Source: Dehalococcoidia bacterium (GTDB taxonomy: Bacteria > Chloroflexota > Dehalococcoidia > Dehalococcoidales > UBA1222). From it: a DNA stretch of 31,184 nt. Below the pieces are notes generated by a model that made no database searches, was not told the DNA's origin, and saw nothing but the letters and a program-made list of their open reading frames with translations. Shown here piece by piece: positions 23,916 through 31,184 of the stretch. Made by a program: the position numbers and the translations under genes. The stretch lies in assembly GCA_009776515.1 (NCBI GenBank), contig WRNP01000007.1, forward strand, positions 1 through 31,184, read 5' to 3'. How positions within the stretch are numbered: the first letter of the stretch is position 1; each line of letters begins with the position of its first letter.

Positions 23916-25700
23916 TTAAAACAACCCTTGTACTTTTCCGGTTTCTACATCCACGTCGATGCGCCGGAAAGCAGGGTCGGATGAGGTGCCCGGCATGAGT
24001 TTGATATCCCCTGCAACGGGGACGACGAAACCTGCGCCCTTGTAGGTCAAGATATCGCGTATGGGCAGTACCCAGTCCTGTGGGCGTCCCTTGAGATTTG
24101 GGTCGTGGGAAAGGCTGAGGTGGGTTTTTACCATGCAGGTTAGCATATTCGCTGCCTCTGGATCTTTTTCTAATCGTTCGGCCTTGGCCTTGGCCTCAGT
24201 GGTATAGCTTACCCCTGCCGCCCCGTAGACATCCCGGGCGATGGTCTCAATACGCGTTCGGAGTGGGGTATCAAGATGGTAGAGGAACTCGAAATGCCCA
24301 GGTTCATGGCAAGCATCGATTACGGCATCGGTGAGCTCCAGTGCCCCTTCACTGCCCTTAAGCCAGTGGTCGGAGACGGCAACTCTGGCACCCGCTTCCT
24401 CGGCGGCATGCCTGATGACCCTGACCTCGTCCTCACTGTCGGTATAGAACTTGTTGATGCAGACCACGGGGCTGATGCCAGCTTTTTTGACAGTCTCAAG
24501 ATGGGCTAAGAGGTTGTGGCAGCCACGCTCCACCAGGGCAGGGTTGGGTTGGGTATAAGCCTCGTCAAGTGCTCGGCCCGGGGTGACATTTGGACCTCCG
24601 CCGTGCATCTTGAGGGCGCGGGCGGTTGCCACCACCACGGCGCAGTTAGGAGTGAGGCCCGACAGGCGACATTTTATATTCCAGAACTTCTCAAAACCTA
24701 TGTCGGCTCCGAAGCCTGACTCGGTTACATGATAGTCGGAGAGTTTGAGAGCTACTCGGTCGGCTACAATCGACGATTGGCCGACGGCAATGTTGGCGAA
24801 TGGTCCGGCGTGCACCAGCACCGGTTGTCCCTCTAGGGTTTGGAGGAGGTTGGGGTTGGCGGCTTGCACCATTATTGCGGTCATGGCTCCGTCCACCTCT
24901 AGGTCACGAGTGGTGACGGGATTGCCCTGCCGGTCATAGGCAACCACGATTCTACTCAAGCGCGCGCGTATATCCGCTAGGTCTTTAAAGACCGCTAGGA
25001 TGGCCATGACCTCAGAACTTACTGAGATGGCAAAGCCTGACGACATAGTGATGCCATCTAGATCGGTATTGCCCAGCCCCATGATGATCTCGCGCAGTGA
25101 CTGGGCGCAAAAATCCATCGCCCAGCGCATCTCCACGCGGCGGGGGTTAATATTCAGGCGTTTCAATTGGCGTTTGGAAAGGAACTCATCGGTGTTGATG
25201 AGCTCATGTTGCATCCTAGCCTGCAAGGCAACCATGGCCAGGTTATGGGCGTTGGTTACACGGTCTATATCCCCCGTGAGCCCCAGCGAAAATGGAACGA
25301 GCGGTATGCATTGTGCAAGGCCTCCGCCAGCAGCGGAGCCCTTGACATTAAAAGTCGGCCCGCTTGATGGCTGGCGGATGGCACCAGAGGCTTTCTTGCC
25401 GCGCTTGCCTAGTCCTTGCACCAACCCCATAGTGGTGGTACTCTTGCCTTCGCCTAGAGGGGTAGGCGTGATGGCTGTCACATCGATGTAATTACCGTTA
25501 TGCTGGCCAGAGAGACGCTTAAGAAGGCTGATAAAATCTATTTTGCCTAGGTAACGGCCGTGTGGCAGGAACTCTTCTGGGAGTATGCCCCAGGCCTCAG
25601 CCATCTCAGACGTGGGCCTTAGGTGTTTTTCAGCCTCCTCAGCAATCTGCCAGCTAGCCATTTTGGTTGGGTCAAGCGCGCTTATGTTAAAATTAGTCAT
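23916..25700 (-). CDS. fhs: Formate-tetrahydrofolate ligase
   Basis: The 594-aa formyl-THF synthetase, which uses ATP to attach formate to THF, the entry to the methyl branch. The nucleotide-binding loop TPTPLGEGKSTTTMGLVQGL (about 80-99) is intact, followed by IRQPSSGPTFNVKGSAAGGG, ALKMHGGGPNVTPG, and the C-terminal PVAGDIKLMPG, all standard. It is about 35 residues longer than the usual 555-560, mainly from an N-terminal extension. The ATG 25700 overlaps the end of cooC2 by eight bases (ATGACTAA), the same overlap form as cooS/acsB. Confidence 0.97.
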   Translation of the reverse strand: MTNFNISALDPTKMASWQIAEEAEKHLRPTSEMAEAWGILPEEFLPHGRYLGKIDFISLLKRLSGQHNGNYIDVTAITPTPLGEGKSTTTMGLVQGLGKRGKKASGAIRQPSSGPTFNVKGSAAGGGLAQCIPLVPFSLGLTGDIDRVTNAHNLAMVALQARMQHELINTDEFLSKRQLKRLNINPRRVEMRWAMDFCAQSLREIIMGLGNTDLDGITMSSGFAISVSSEVMAILAVFKDLADIRARLSRIVVAYDRQGNPVTTRDLEVDGAMTAIMVQAANPNLLQTLEGQPVLVHAGPFANIAVGQSSIVADRVALKLSDYHVTESGFGADIGFEKFWNIKCRLSGLTPNCAVVVATARALKMHGGGPNVTPGRALDEAYTQPNPALVERGCHNLLAHLETVKKAGISPVVCINKFYTDSEDEVRVIRHAAEEAGARVAVSDHWLKGSEGALELTDAVIDACHEPGHFEFLYHLDTPLRTRIETIARDVYGAAGVSYTTEAKAKAERLEKDPEAANMLTCMVKTHLSLSHDPNLKGRPQDWVLPIRDILTYKGAGFVVPVAGDIKLMPGTSSDPAFRRIDVDVETGKVQGLF

Positions 25701-26481
25701 CTGATGGATCCTGCTTTTTTGTTGCTAAAAGTTTATTTAGGATTTCCTCCGTAGCAGAGCGCATGGCGAAACAGGCATCTAATTTTGATGCGCCCACAAG
25801 CTCTGCGCGAACCAGAGACTCGTCATAGGGCACGAATCCCAAGACATTATAACCGGGAAAGGTAGTGCGGATAAAATCTTCTTCGGCGGATGAGCGTATT
25901 TTATTGCCTATGAACTCAATATCTTTTAGCCCCAGGTCGGTGCTTAAAGTAATAATGCGCTGTGCTGTCTCCATGCTTGCCTGGCCTGGCTCGACTATGA
26001 TAAGGAGTCTATCCACTGCCCGGGCGGTACCGCGGTTTAAGTGTTCAATGCCAGCGGCCATGTCCATGATGATCACTTCTTTGGGAGAAAGTAGCAAATG
26101 GGCCACGAGAGCTGCCAAAAGAGCGTTCTCTGGGCAATAGCAACCTGCACCGCCTGGGCGCGGCCGTCCCATAACGAGTAGACGCACGCCGTTGTGCCGC
26201 TCGGCGTACCGAATGGGGATATCGTCAACGTGGGGACTCATCCTGAAGTATGGGTTGGCCTCATCGGGACGAGTCTCGGTGCGTTCCTGGATGAACTCTG
26301 TCATCTCGGCGATCGGTACGATCTTGCTGTGGTTAGGGAAGCCGAGAGTAAGCCCCAAATTGGCATCGGGATCAGCATCGATGGCTGTTACCATATAGCT
26401 GGTGCGGGCAAATGCCTGTGCCAGCAACGCCGAGAGCAGTGTCTTGCCTACTCCGCCTTTACCGCTTATTGCCAGTTTCAT
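25693..26481 (-). CDS. CooC/AcsF-type nickel-maturation ATPase (second copy)
   Basis: A 262-aa MinD/ParA-like ATPase and the first gene of the long minus-strand array. The deviant Walker A is ISGKGGVGKTLLSALL (5-20), AIDADPDANLGLTLG follows, and the CooC Cys-x-Cys pair is GCYC (Cys114, Cys116). IIMDMAAGIEHLNRGTARAVD is the switch II part. Two CooC-like proteins in one cluster could divide the work, for example nickel for CooS versus AcsB (the latter served by AcsF in Moorella), but the sequence alone does not say which. The start is supported by GGGAG about seven bases before ATG 26481. Confidence 0.9.
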   Translation of the reverse strand: MKLAISGKGGVGKTLLSALLAQAFARTSYMVTAIDADPDANLGLTLGFPNHSKIVPIAEMTEFIQERTETRPDEANPYFRMSPHVDDIPIRYAERHNGVRLLVMGRPRPGGAGCYCPENALLAALVAHLLLSPKEVIIMDMAAGIEHLNRGTARAVDRLLIIVEPGQASMETAQRIITLSTDLGLKDIEFIGNKIRSSAEEDFIRTTFPGYNVLGFVPYDESLVRAELVGASKLDACFAMRSATEEILNKLLATKKQDPSDD

Positions 26482-26833
26482 GCACCTGCTCCCATTTGCG
26501 GAAAATCTCAGTTCTTCGTCAAATATCCAGAAATTAGCTACGATGTTTTTGTTCAGCCGTTCATTTGCTTAAGACATAAGTGGTGGATTAATACTTCCGA
26601 TCATGCCATGCGGGCTTGCTTGCTGCTGGAAATAGCAGAATGAAAAACATCCATTTGCCATTGCAACAGATAAAGGTTCATGGGTAGTCTAAACATGTTA
26701 AATCCAGCGACCTTCACCAAGGGCAACGTAAAATCACAGAGAATTCTACATTACTGGAGGTGTCCCGGGATCTATTTCTTATGATTTATATTCACGAACC
26801 AACTAACAGCCATTATTAAACACCCAACGAAGA
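26482..26833. other. 352-base spacer upstream of the minus-strand array
   Basis: Should hold the promoter of cooC2-fhs-acsV-cooC1, but no paired -35/-10 stands out on the minus strand. A small hairpin, CTGCT/AGCAG, lies near 26623-26637. A 32-codon minus-strand ORF starting at 26697 has no ribosome site or recognisable product. I see no gene here. Confidence 0.35.
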
Positions 26834-27139
26834 TTATAACCAAGGCGCTATATATCTAGGTATGTAAATTGATAATTCAGGAATCTGCCTGAGGGACAAA
26901 CTCATGCCGAATAACGTGAAACCAATAGTAAAGACTGTGATACCAAGAGACAGACGTTGGAAAAAAGTACCAGCCCTGCTCGACTCATTAATACTATCCT
27001 CTATGCTATTCAGTTTCTGCTCAAGTTTCTGAATATGCGACAGTATATCAGCACTTTCTGTCCTGACGCCAAGAATAATTTTGCTACCTTTCTTTGTCGG
27101 TCTCTGCCTTTTTTGTGCCGATCTAATCTTGTCGGTCAT
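26834..27139 (-). CDS. Small coiled-coil membrane protein, unknown
   Basis: A hypothetical protein of 101 aa. The basic N-terminus (KIRSAQKRQRPTKKGSK) is followed by a predicted short coiled coil (about 33-55, LSHIQKLEQKLNSIEDSI), then one strong membrane helix (LSLGITVFTIGFTLFGMSLSL) and a short tail ending in RYIAPWL. No family recognised. The start is placed at ATG 27139, six bases after GGAG; ATG 27142 directly before it is equally possible. A well-formed minus-strand promoter at 27196-27223 drives it, which supports real expression. It is divergent from aspS and has no evident link to it. Confidence 0.65.
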   Translation of the reverse strand: MTDKIRSAQKRQRPTKKGSKIILGVRTESADILSHIQKLEQKLNSIEDSINESSRAGTFFQRLSLGITVFTIGFTLFGMSLSLRQIPELSIYIPRYIAPWL

Positions 27140-27195
27140 CATGCTCTCCGCTGGCATTTATTCGGATAGAGGAATATATCCCAAAAATCACCCTC

Positions 27196-27223
27196 ATTAT
27201 AGCTAAAGTGTGGGCACTCTCAA
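27196..27223 (-). promoter_or_regulatory. Sigma70-type promoter of the small membrane protein gene
   Basis: The minus strand reads TTGAGA (27223-27218), a 16-base spacer, then TATAAT (27201-27196). The start of transcription should be near 27189, about 50 bases before the ATG. Its -35 lies three bases from the -35 of the aspS promoter. Confidence 0.65.
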
Positions 27224-27226
27224 AAT

Positions 27227-27255
27227 TTGAAGCTATGTGTCGTCTCGGCTATAAT
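27227..27255 (+). promoter_or_regulatory. Sigma70-type promoter of aspS
   Basis: TTGAAG (27227-27232), an exact 17-base spacer, then TATAAT (27250-27255). Transcription should start near 27262, about 22 bases before the aspS ATG, leaving room for the GAGGTGG ribosome site. Confidence 0.75.
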
Positions 27256-27283
27256 CTACCTTTAGTGCATTCACGAGGTGGTA

Positions 27284-29074
27284 ATGTTACGCACACATAG
27301 TGCCGCTGAGCTGGGAAAAAACATATTAGGTTCCTTGGTAACCCTCGCTGGGTGGGTGGATCGCCGCCGTGACCACGGCGGGCTTATTTTTATCGACCTG
27401 CGCGATCGCTCCGGCGTTGCCCAAGTGGTCTTCAACCCAGAGCACTCACCGACAAGCCATGCCTTGGCGGGCGATCTGAGGAGCGAGTATGTCATCCAGG
27501 TTATGGGCGAGGTGGCTCTTCGTCCGGCGGGCACTGAGAATCCGAAATTGCCTACGGGTGAGATTGAGGTTCTGGTAAAAGACCTAAAGGTGCTCAATAC
27601 CTCGGAAACGCCCCCATTCTATATTAACGAAGACGTGGAGGTGGACGAGAATCTGCGTCTTGTTTATCGCTATATGGATATGCGCCGGGCGCGTCTTAAG
27701 CGCAACATCATTCTGCGCCACGCCTTGGTCAGAGCGATACGGAATTACTTTGATGAGCGCGGCTTCGTAGATATAGAGACGCCTATTTTGGGGAAGAGTA
27801 CTCCGGAGGGGGCGCGCGACTATTTGGTGCCTTCGCGGGTACATGCAGGCAAGTTTTATGCACTTCCCCAGTCACCTCAGCAGATGAAGCAATTGCTCAT
27901 GGTGGGTGGGTTGGAACGGTATTATCAGATCGCCAGGTGCTTTCGCGATGAGGATACCCGCGCTGACCGCCAACCGGAGTTTACTCAGCTTGATGTGGAG
28001 ATGAGCTTTGTCACTGAGGAGGATGTCCTAAGTCTGACCGAGGAGCTCTTTACCATGCTTACCCAAGCTCTTCGACCGGATATGCGGGTCATTACCCCAT
28101 TCCCGCGTATCCCATACCGCGAAGCAATGGCAAAATACGGCTGCGATAAGCCAGACCTCCGCTTCGGGATGGAAATTGGGGATGTAACGGAAATCGTGGC
28201 GGATTCGGACTTTGCGGTTTTCCGCCAGACGGTGGCCGCGGGTGGAGTAGTGCGCGGACTGGCCTTACCCGGCCGTGCCGACATCTCGCGTAGCGAGCTC
28301 GCTGAACTTACCGGTTTAGCCCAGAGTTTCGGGGCTAAAGGGCTTCTCAGTATGGCGCTGATGGGGGATGGGGTACTAGATCACCTCAATATGGAGATGG
28401 TAAAATCGGTTGCCGCCAAATATCTCACTCTAGATCAGATTAAACAGATAAGCGTTCACATTGGGGCTAAGCCTGGGGATCTCATCCTGCTGGTAGCGGA
28501 TGAAAGTGCCGTTGCGTGTCGAGTTCTGGGTAGGCTGAGGGGTGAACTGGGCGTAAAGCTGGGCCTCGCCGATCCCCGCCTCTTCGCATATTGTTTTATT
28601 GTGGATTTTCCTCTGTTGGCGTGGAGCCAGGAGTTGGGGCGCTGGGAGGCTGTACACCACCCTTTCACCTCGCCTGTGGAAGAGGATATCTCGCTCTTGG
28701 ATAGTGCTCCGGGACAAGCCCGCTCGCGGGCTTATGATATCGTCCTGAACGGTTATGAGGCTGGCGGTGGTAGCATACGTATTCATCAGGCGGATTTGCA
28801 GCGTAAAATGTTTCGCCTGATGGGCTATACCGATGACCAAATAAATGAACGTTTTGGCCACCTGCTGACGGCTTTTAGCTACGGTGCACCTCCCCACGGC
28901 GGTATTGCCCTCGGCATTGACCGGGTGGCCATGCTCTTTGCCGGGGAGGAAAGCATTCGCGAGGTCATTGCTTTTCCTAAAAACCAGCAGGCTATGGACA
29001 TGCTTTTTGATGCCCCGGCAGGGGTGGAGCCGGGACAGCTGAAGGATTTACATATTCGCCCGATGGATGATTAA
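27284..29074 (+). CDS. aspS: Aspartyl-tRNA synthetase
   Basis: The 596-aa class II synthetase that charges tRNA-Asp. The N-terminal OB-fold anticodon domain opens MLRTHSAAELGKNILGSLVT and includes GWVDRRRDHGGLIFIDLRDR. Motif 2 is ARCFRDEDTRADRQPEFTQL and motif 3 lies in GGIALGIDRVAMLFAGEESI. The roughly 110-residue bacterial-type GAD insertion occurs in the middle (about 290-400), so the length is standard for bacteria. ATG 27284 is chosen over a GTG two codons earlier because GAGGTGG is at 27275-27281. Whether it also charges tRNA-Asn (non-discriminating) cannot be read from this window. Confidence 0.97.
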   Translation: MLRTHSAAELGKNILGSLVTLAGWVDRRRDHGGLIFIDLRDRSGVAQVVFNPEHSPTSHALAGDLRSEYVIQVMGEVALRPAGTENPKLPTGEIEVLVKDLKVLNTSETPPFYINEDVEVDENLRLVYRYMDMRRARLKRNIILRHALVRAIRNYFDERGFVDIETPILGKSTPEGARDYLVPSRVHAGKFYALPQSPQQMKQLLMVGGLERYYQIARCFRDEDTRADRQPEFTQLDVEMSFVTEEDVLSLTEELFTMLTQALRPDMRVITPFPRIPYREAMAKYGCDKPDLRFGMEIGDVTEIVADSDFAVFRQTVAAGGVVRGLALPGRADISRSELAELTGLAQSFGAKGLLSMALMGDGVLDHLNMEMVKSVAAKYLTLDQIKQISVHIGAKPGDLILLVADESAVACRVLGRLRGELGVKLGLADPRLFAYCFIVDFPLLAWSQELGRWEAVHHPFTSPVEEDISLLDSAPGQARSRAYDIVLNGYEAGGGSIRIHQADLQRKMFRLMGYTDDQINERFGHLLTAFSYGAPPHGGIALGIDRVAMLFAGEESIREVIAFPKNQQAMDMLFDAPAGVEPGQLKDLHIRPMDD

Positions 29075-29117
29075 GGCGGGCTTTCCCGCATGACGGGGCC
29101 CCCGTGAAGGAGATTTC

Positions 29118-30401
29118 GTGAAGCTACTCGAACAAAAGACCGAGGAACACCAGGTACATCTTACCGCAGAAGCCGAGCCCAGTGAGGTTGAGGAGGCGCT
29201 GGAAAAGGCCTATCAGCGCTTGGTTAACAAGGTGGAGGTGCCAGGCTTTCGCAAGGGCAAGGCCCCGCGTGATGTCTTGGAGCGCCAGGTGGGGAAAGAA
29301 GCCTTGTTTGACGAGGCGATGGATAGCTTCCTGGGTCAGGCGTGCTATGCCTTGGTGAAAGACAACAACATTCCCGTCTATGCTAACCCCCAGGTAAGGG
29401 TCGTGGATAGGGAGCCCTTGATATTTGAGGCGGTGATTCCCCAACCTCCCGAAGTGACGCTGGGTGACTTCAGTGCAGTCAAAATGCAGCCTGAGCCGGT
29501 TGATATCAAGGATGAAGAGATAAACAGCGTTATTGAACGCCTGCGTAAGCAGTGTGCTACTTGGGAGACGGTCGATAGACCTGCGCAGATGTTTGATATG
29601 ATGGTTTTTGATATTGAGAGCCAAGCAGAAGGGGCGCCTTTTATCAACGAAAAGGCTTCAAATTATCAACTATTACCCGACATGGCTTACCCGGCACCGG
29701 GTTTTAACGATCAACTGGTCGACATGAAAGCAGGGGATGAGAAAGAGTTCCAGCTAACTCTTACCGAAGACTATCGTGACAAGGCCTTTGCTGGAAAAAC
29801 GGTGCATTTCAAGATAAGTTTGCATGAGGTTAAGCAAGAGAAGTTGCCGGAGATGGATACCGCTTTTGCGAAAATGCTCTCCCCGGAGTTTGAAGATATG
29901 GCAGCGGTGCTTGCGAAAATCAAAGAGGACTTAGCAGCTCGTGACAAAGAGCGAAAAAGATTGGTCTTTGAAGATAAAGTGGTGGATGCGCTGGTGGATA
30001 TCAGCCAAATTGAATTTCCGCCGATGCTTATTGACATTGAGGTCGAGCGCATGGTGCGTCAGTATGTAGCTCGCCTGCGCCGTTCGGTGCGTACGGATGA
30101 AGAGCTTAAGTCTATCCTCAGCTTAACTAATGAAGAGAAACTCAGACAGAGCTACCGCCCGCGTGCTATTCAACAGATCAAGCGCACCCTGGTTCTGGCC
30201 AAAACGTCCGAGCAGCAGGGGTTTACGGCGAGTGACGAGGAGGTTAATGAGCAAATTGAGGCCTTCGCGGCTAGCGCAGGTGCGCAAGGTGAAGAACAGC
30301 GGCGCAATCTGAACACTGAGGATAGCAAGGCAGGCATCCGCGATTGGATTGTTACCCGCAAGACCGTCAACCATCTAGTGGAAAAAGTACAGGCTGAGTA
30401 A
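29118..30401 (+). CDS. tig: Trigger factor
   Basis: The 427-aa ribosome-associated chaperone. The N-terminal ribosome-docking signature VPGFRKGKAPRDVLE lies at about residues 38-52. A PPIase (FKBP-like) middle domain spans roughly 155-245 with FDMMVFDIES and KEFQLTLTEDYRDKAFAGKT. The helical C-terminal chaperone arms end with VTRKTVNHLVEKVQ. The GTG start at 29118 has AAGGAG seven bases upstream. It follows aspS by 43 bases and precedes clpP by 71, the common tig-clpP arrangement. Confidence 0.96.
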   Translation: MKLLEQKTEEHQVHLTAEAEPSEVEEALEKAYQRLVNKVEVPGFRKGKAPRDVLERQVGKEALFDEAMDSFLGQACYALVKDNNIPVYANPQVRVVDREPLIFEAVIPQPPEVTLGDFSAVKMQPEPVDIKDEEINSVIERLRKQCATWETVDRPAQMFDMMVFDIESQAEGAPFINEKASNYQLLPDMAYPAPGFNDQLVDMKAGDEKEFQLTLTEDYRDKAFAGKTVHFKISLHEVKQEKLPEMDTAFAKMLSPEFEDMAAVLAKIKEDLAARDKERKRLVFEDKVVDALVDISQIEFPPMLIDIEVERMVRQYVARLRRSVRTDEELKSILSLTNEEKLRQSYRPRAIQQIKRTLVLAKTSEQQGFTASDEEVNEQIEAFAASAGAQGEEQRRNLNTEDSKAGIRDWIVTRKTVNHLVEKVQAE

Positions 30402-30472
30402 TAATGATGAGCTAGGGAAAGGGTTGGGTTATGCCAAGTCTTTCTGGCTACAAGCAGATAAAGGAGGTTACT

Positions 30473-31084
30473 ATGGATATCAACAATGTCATCCCCATGG
30501 TTATTGAAACAGGTGCCCGCGGTGAACGTGCTTATGACATCTATTCGTTGCTTCTCAAAGAGCGCATCGTTATCTTGGGTTCGGCCGTCAACGATCAGGT
30601 GGCGAACAGCATCATTGCCCAGCTCCTTTTCTTGGATCGGGAGGATCCAGACAAGGACATAAGCTTATACGTCAACTCCCCAGGGGGGGTCATCGCTTCG
30701 GGGCTAGCCATTTATGATACCATGCAGCTCATCCGCCCACAGGTGTCTACAATCTGTCTTGGCATGGCGGCTAGCATGGGCACGGTACTGCTTTGTGCTG
30801 GAGCCAAGGGCAAGCGCTACTCATTACCCCACAGCACTATTCACATGCATCAGGCCATTGGTGGGGCGCAGGGCCAAGCCTCCGATATCGCCATTGCCGC
30901 CCGCGAGATCATGCGCATGCAGGATATCATCCGCAATATCCTGGTTAAGCACACTGGTCAGGCAATGGAGAAAATTGTCCACGATACCGATCGTGACTTC
31001 TACCTCAACCCCGAGCAGGCGATAGAGTATGGACTGATCGATGAGATATTGTCCAAGCCTGAGCCGAAGGGGCCAGCTAAATAA
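30473..31084 (+). CDS. clpP: ATP-dependent Clp protease proteolytic subunit
   Basis: A 203-aa serine protease subunit that forms the 14-mer ClpP chamber and works with a Clp ATPase. The catalytic triad is complete: Ser101 in GMAASMGTVLL, His126 in STIHMHQAIGG, Asp175 in TDRDFYLNP, each four residues after the E. coli positions. The start is ATG 30473 (MDINNVIPMVI), seven bases after a perfect AAGGAGG; an ATG 42 bases upstream is in frame but lacks that site. No clpX follows: a strong hairpin begins 12 bases after the stop. Confidence 0.97.
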   Translation: MDINNVIPMVIETGARGERAYDIYSLLLKERIVILGSAVNDQVANSIIAQLLFLDREDPDKDISLYVNSPGGVIASGLAIYDTMQLIRPQVSTICLGMAASMGTVLLCAGAKGKRYSLPHSTIHMHQAIGGAQGQASDIAIAAREIMRMQDIIRNILVKHTGQAMEKIVHDTDRDFYLNPEQAIEYGLIDEILSKPEPKGPAK

Positions 31085-31095
31085 TAAGCCTGGGG

Positions 31096-31152
31096 TGGCT
31101 CTTTAACAGAATGGCGGCCAAGACAATTGGCCGCCATTCTGTTAAAGAGCCA
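31096..31152 (+). terminator. 26-bp perfect hairpin after clpP
   Basis: Positions 31096-31121 pair perfectly with 31127-31152 around a five-base loop. This is a long stem for an intrinsic terminator and lacks a T tract on either strand. It is placed directly after clpP, so a stop or mRNA-stabilising role is likely; a mobile small repeat is the alternative. Confidence 0.6.
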
Positions 31153-31184
31153 GGATATAGTAGCCATGCTAAGCAACTAGTCTT

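Noticed and set aside
26602..26697. A 32-codon minus-strand ORF (MFRLPMNLYLLQWQMDVF...) upstream of cooC2, with a faint likeness to a transposase segment.
   Set aside because: No ribosome site, no second conserved motif, no inverted repeats nearby; the likeness is too short to support.

Overview
The window is 31.2 kb of gene-dense bacterial chromosome. Its core is a near-complete Wood-Ljungdahl (reductive acetyl-CoA) gene cluster. The carbonyl-branch enzymes are of the bacterial type: full-length AcsB and a bifunctional-type CooS. The combination of this pathway with a Dehalococcoides-like Elp3, CcdA/TlpA and a GlmU-like nucleotidyltransferase suggests an anaerobic acetogenic or CO-using bacterium, perhaps a Dehalococcoidia/Chloroflexota relative. 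The phylum is inference from gene content only.

Layout. (1) 17-3369: elp3 (+), converging on sdpI-like, tlpA-like and ccdA (all -). (2) 3415-6857: a cobalamin riboswitch with an intrinsic terminator, then an unexplained structured leader, then btuF-btuC-btuD (+), closed by a long hairpin. (3) 6858-9846: a palindrome-bearing spacer, trxA and hlyIII (-), a 442-base stretch with no supported gene, and a GlmU-like gene (+). (4) 9843-26481: a long minus-strand array. In transcription order it runs cooC2, fhs, a 55-codon small ORF, acsV, cooC1, a frameshifted lipoprotein gene, a hypothetical gene, folD, acsD, cooS, acsB, acsC, an unrelated membrane-protein gene and acsE. (5) 26482-31184: a spacer, a small membrane protein (-), back-to-back divergent promoters, then aspS, tig and clpP (+), ending in a 26-bp perfect hairpin.

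How the genes fit. Fhs makes formyl-THF and FolD converts it to methylene-THF. AcsE moves the methyl group of methyl-THF to the corrinoid protein AcsCD. CooS supplies CO, and AcsB joins methyl, CO and CoA. AcsV reactivates the corrinoid and the two CooC ATPases are expected to mature the nickel enzymes. The neighbouring B12-regulated importer would supply the corrinoid. No methylene-THF reductase or formate dehydrogenase gene lies in the window.

The least understood parts are the 55-codon ORF between fhs and acsV, the structured leader before btuF, the two lineage-specific genes between cooC1 and folD, and the membrane protein between acsC and acsE. No transposase, CRISPR array, tRNA or rRNA was recognised.
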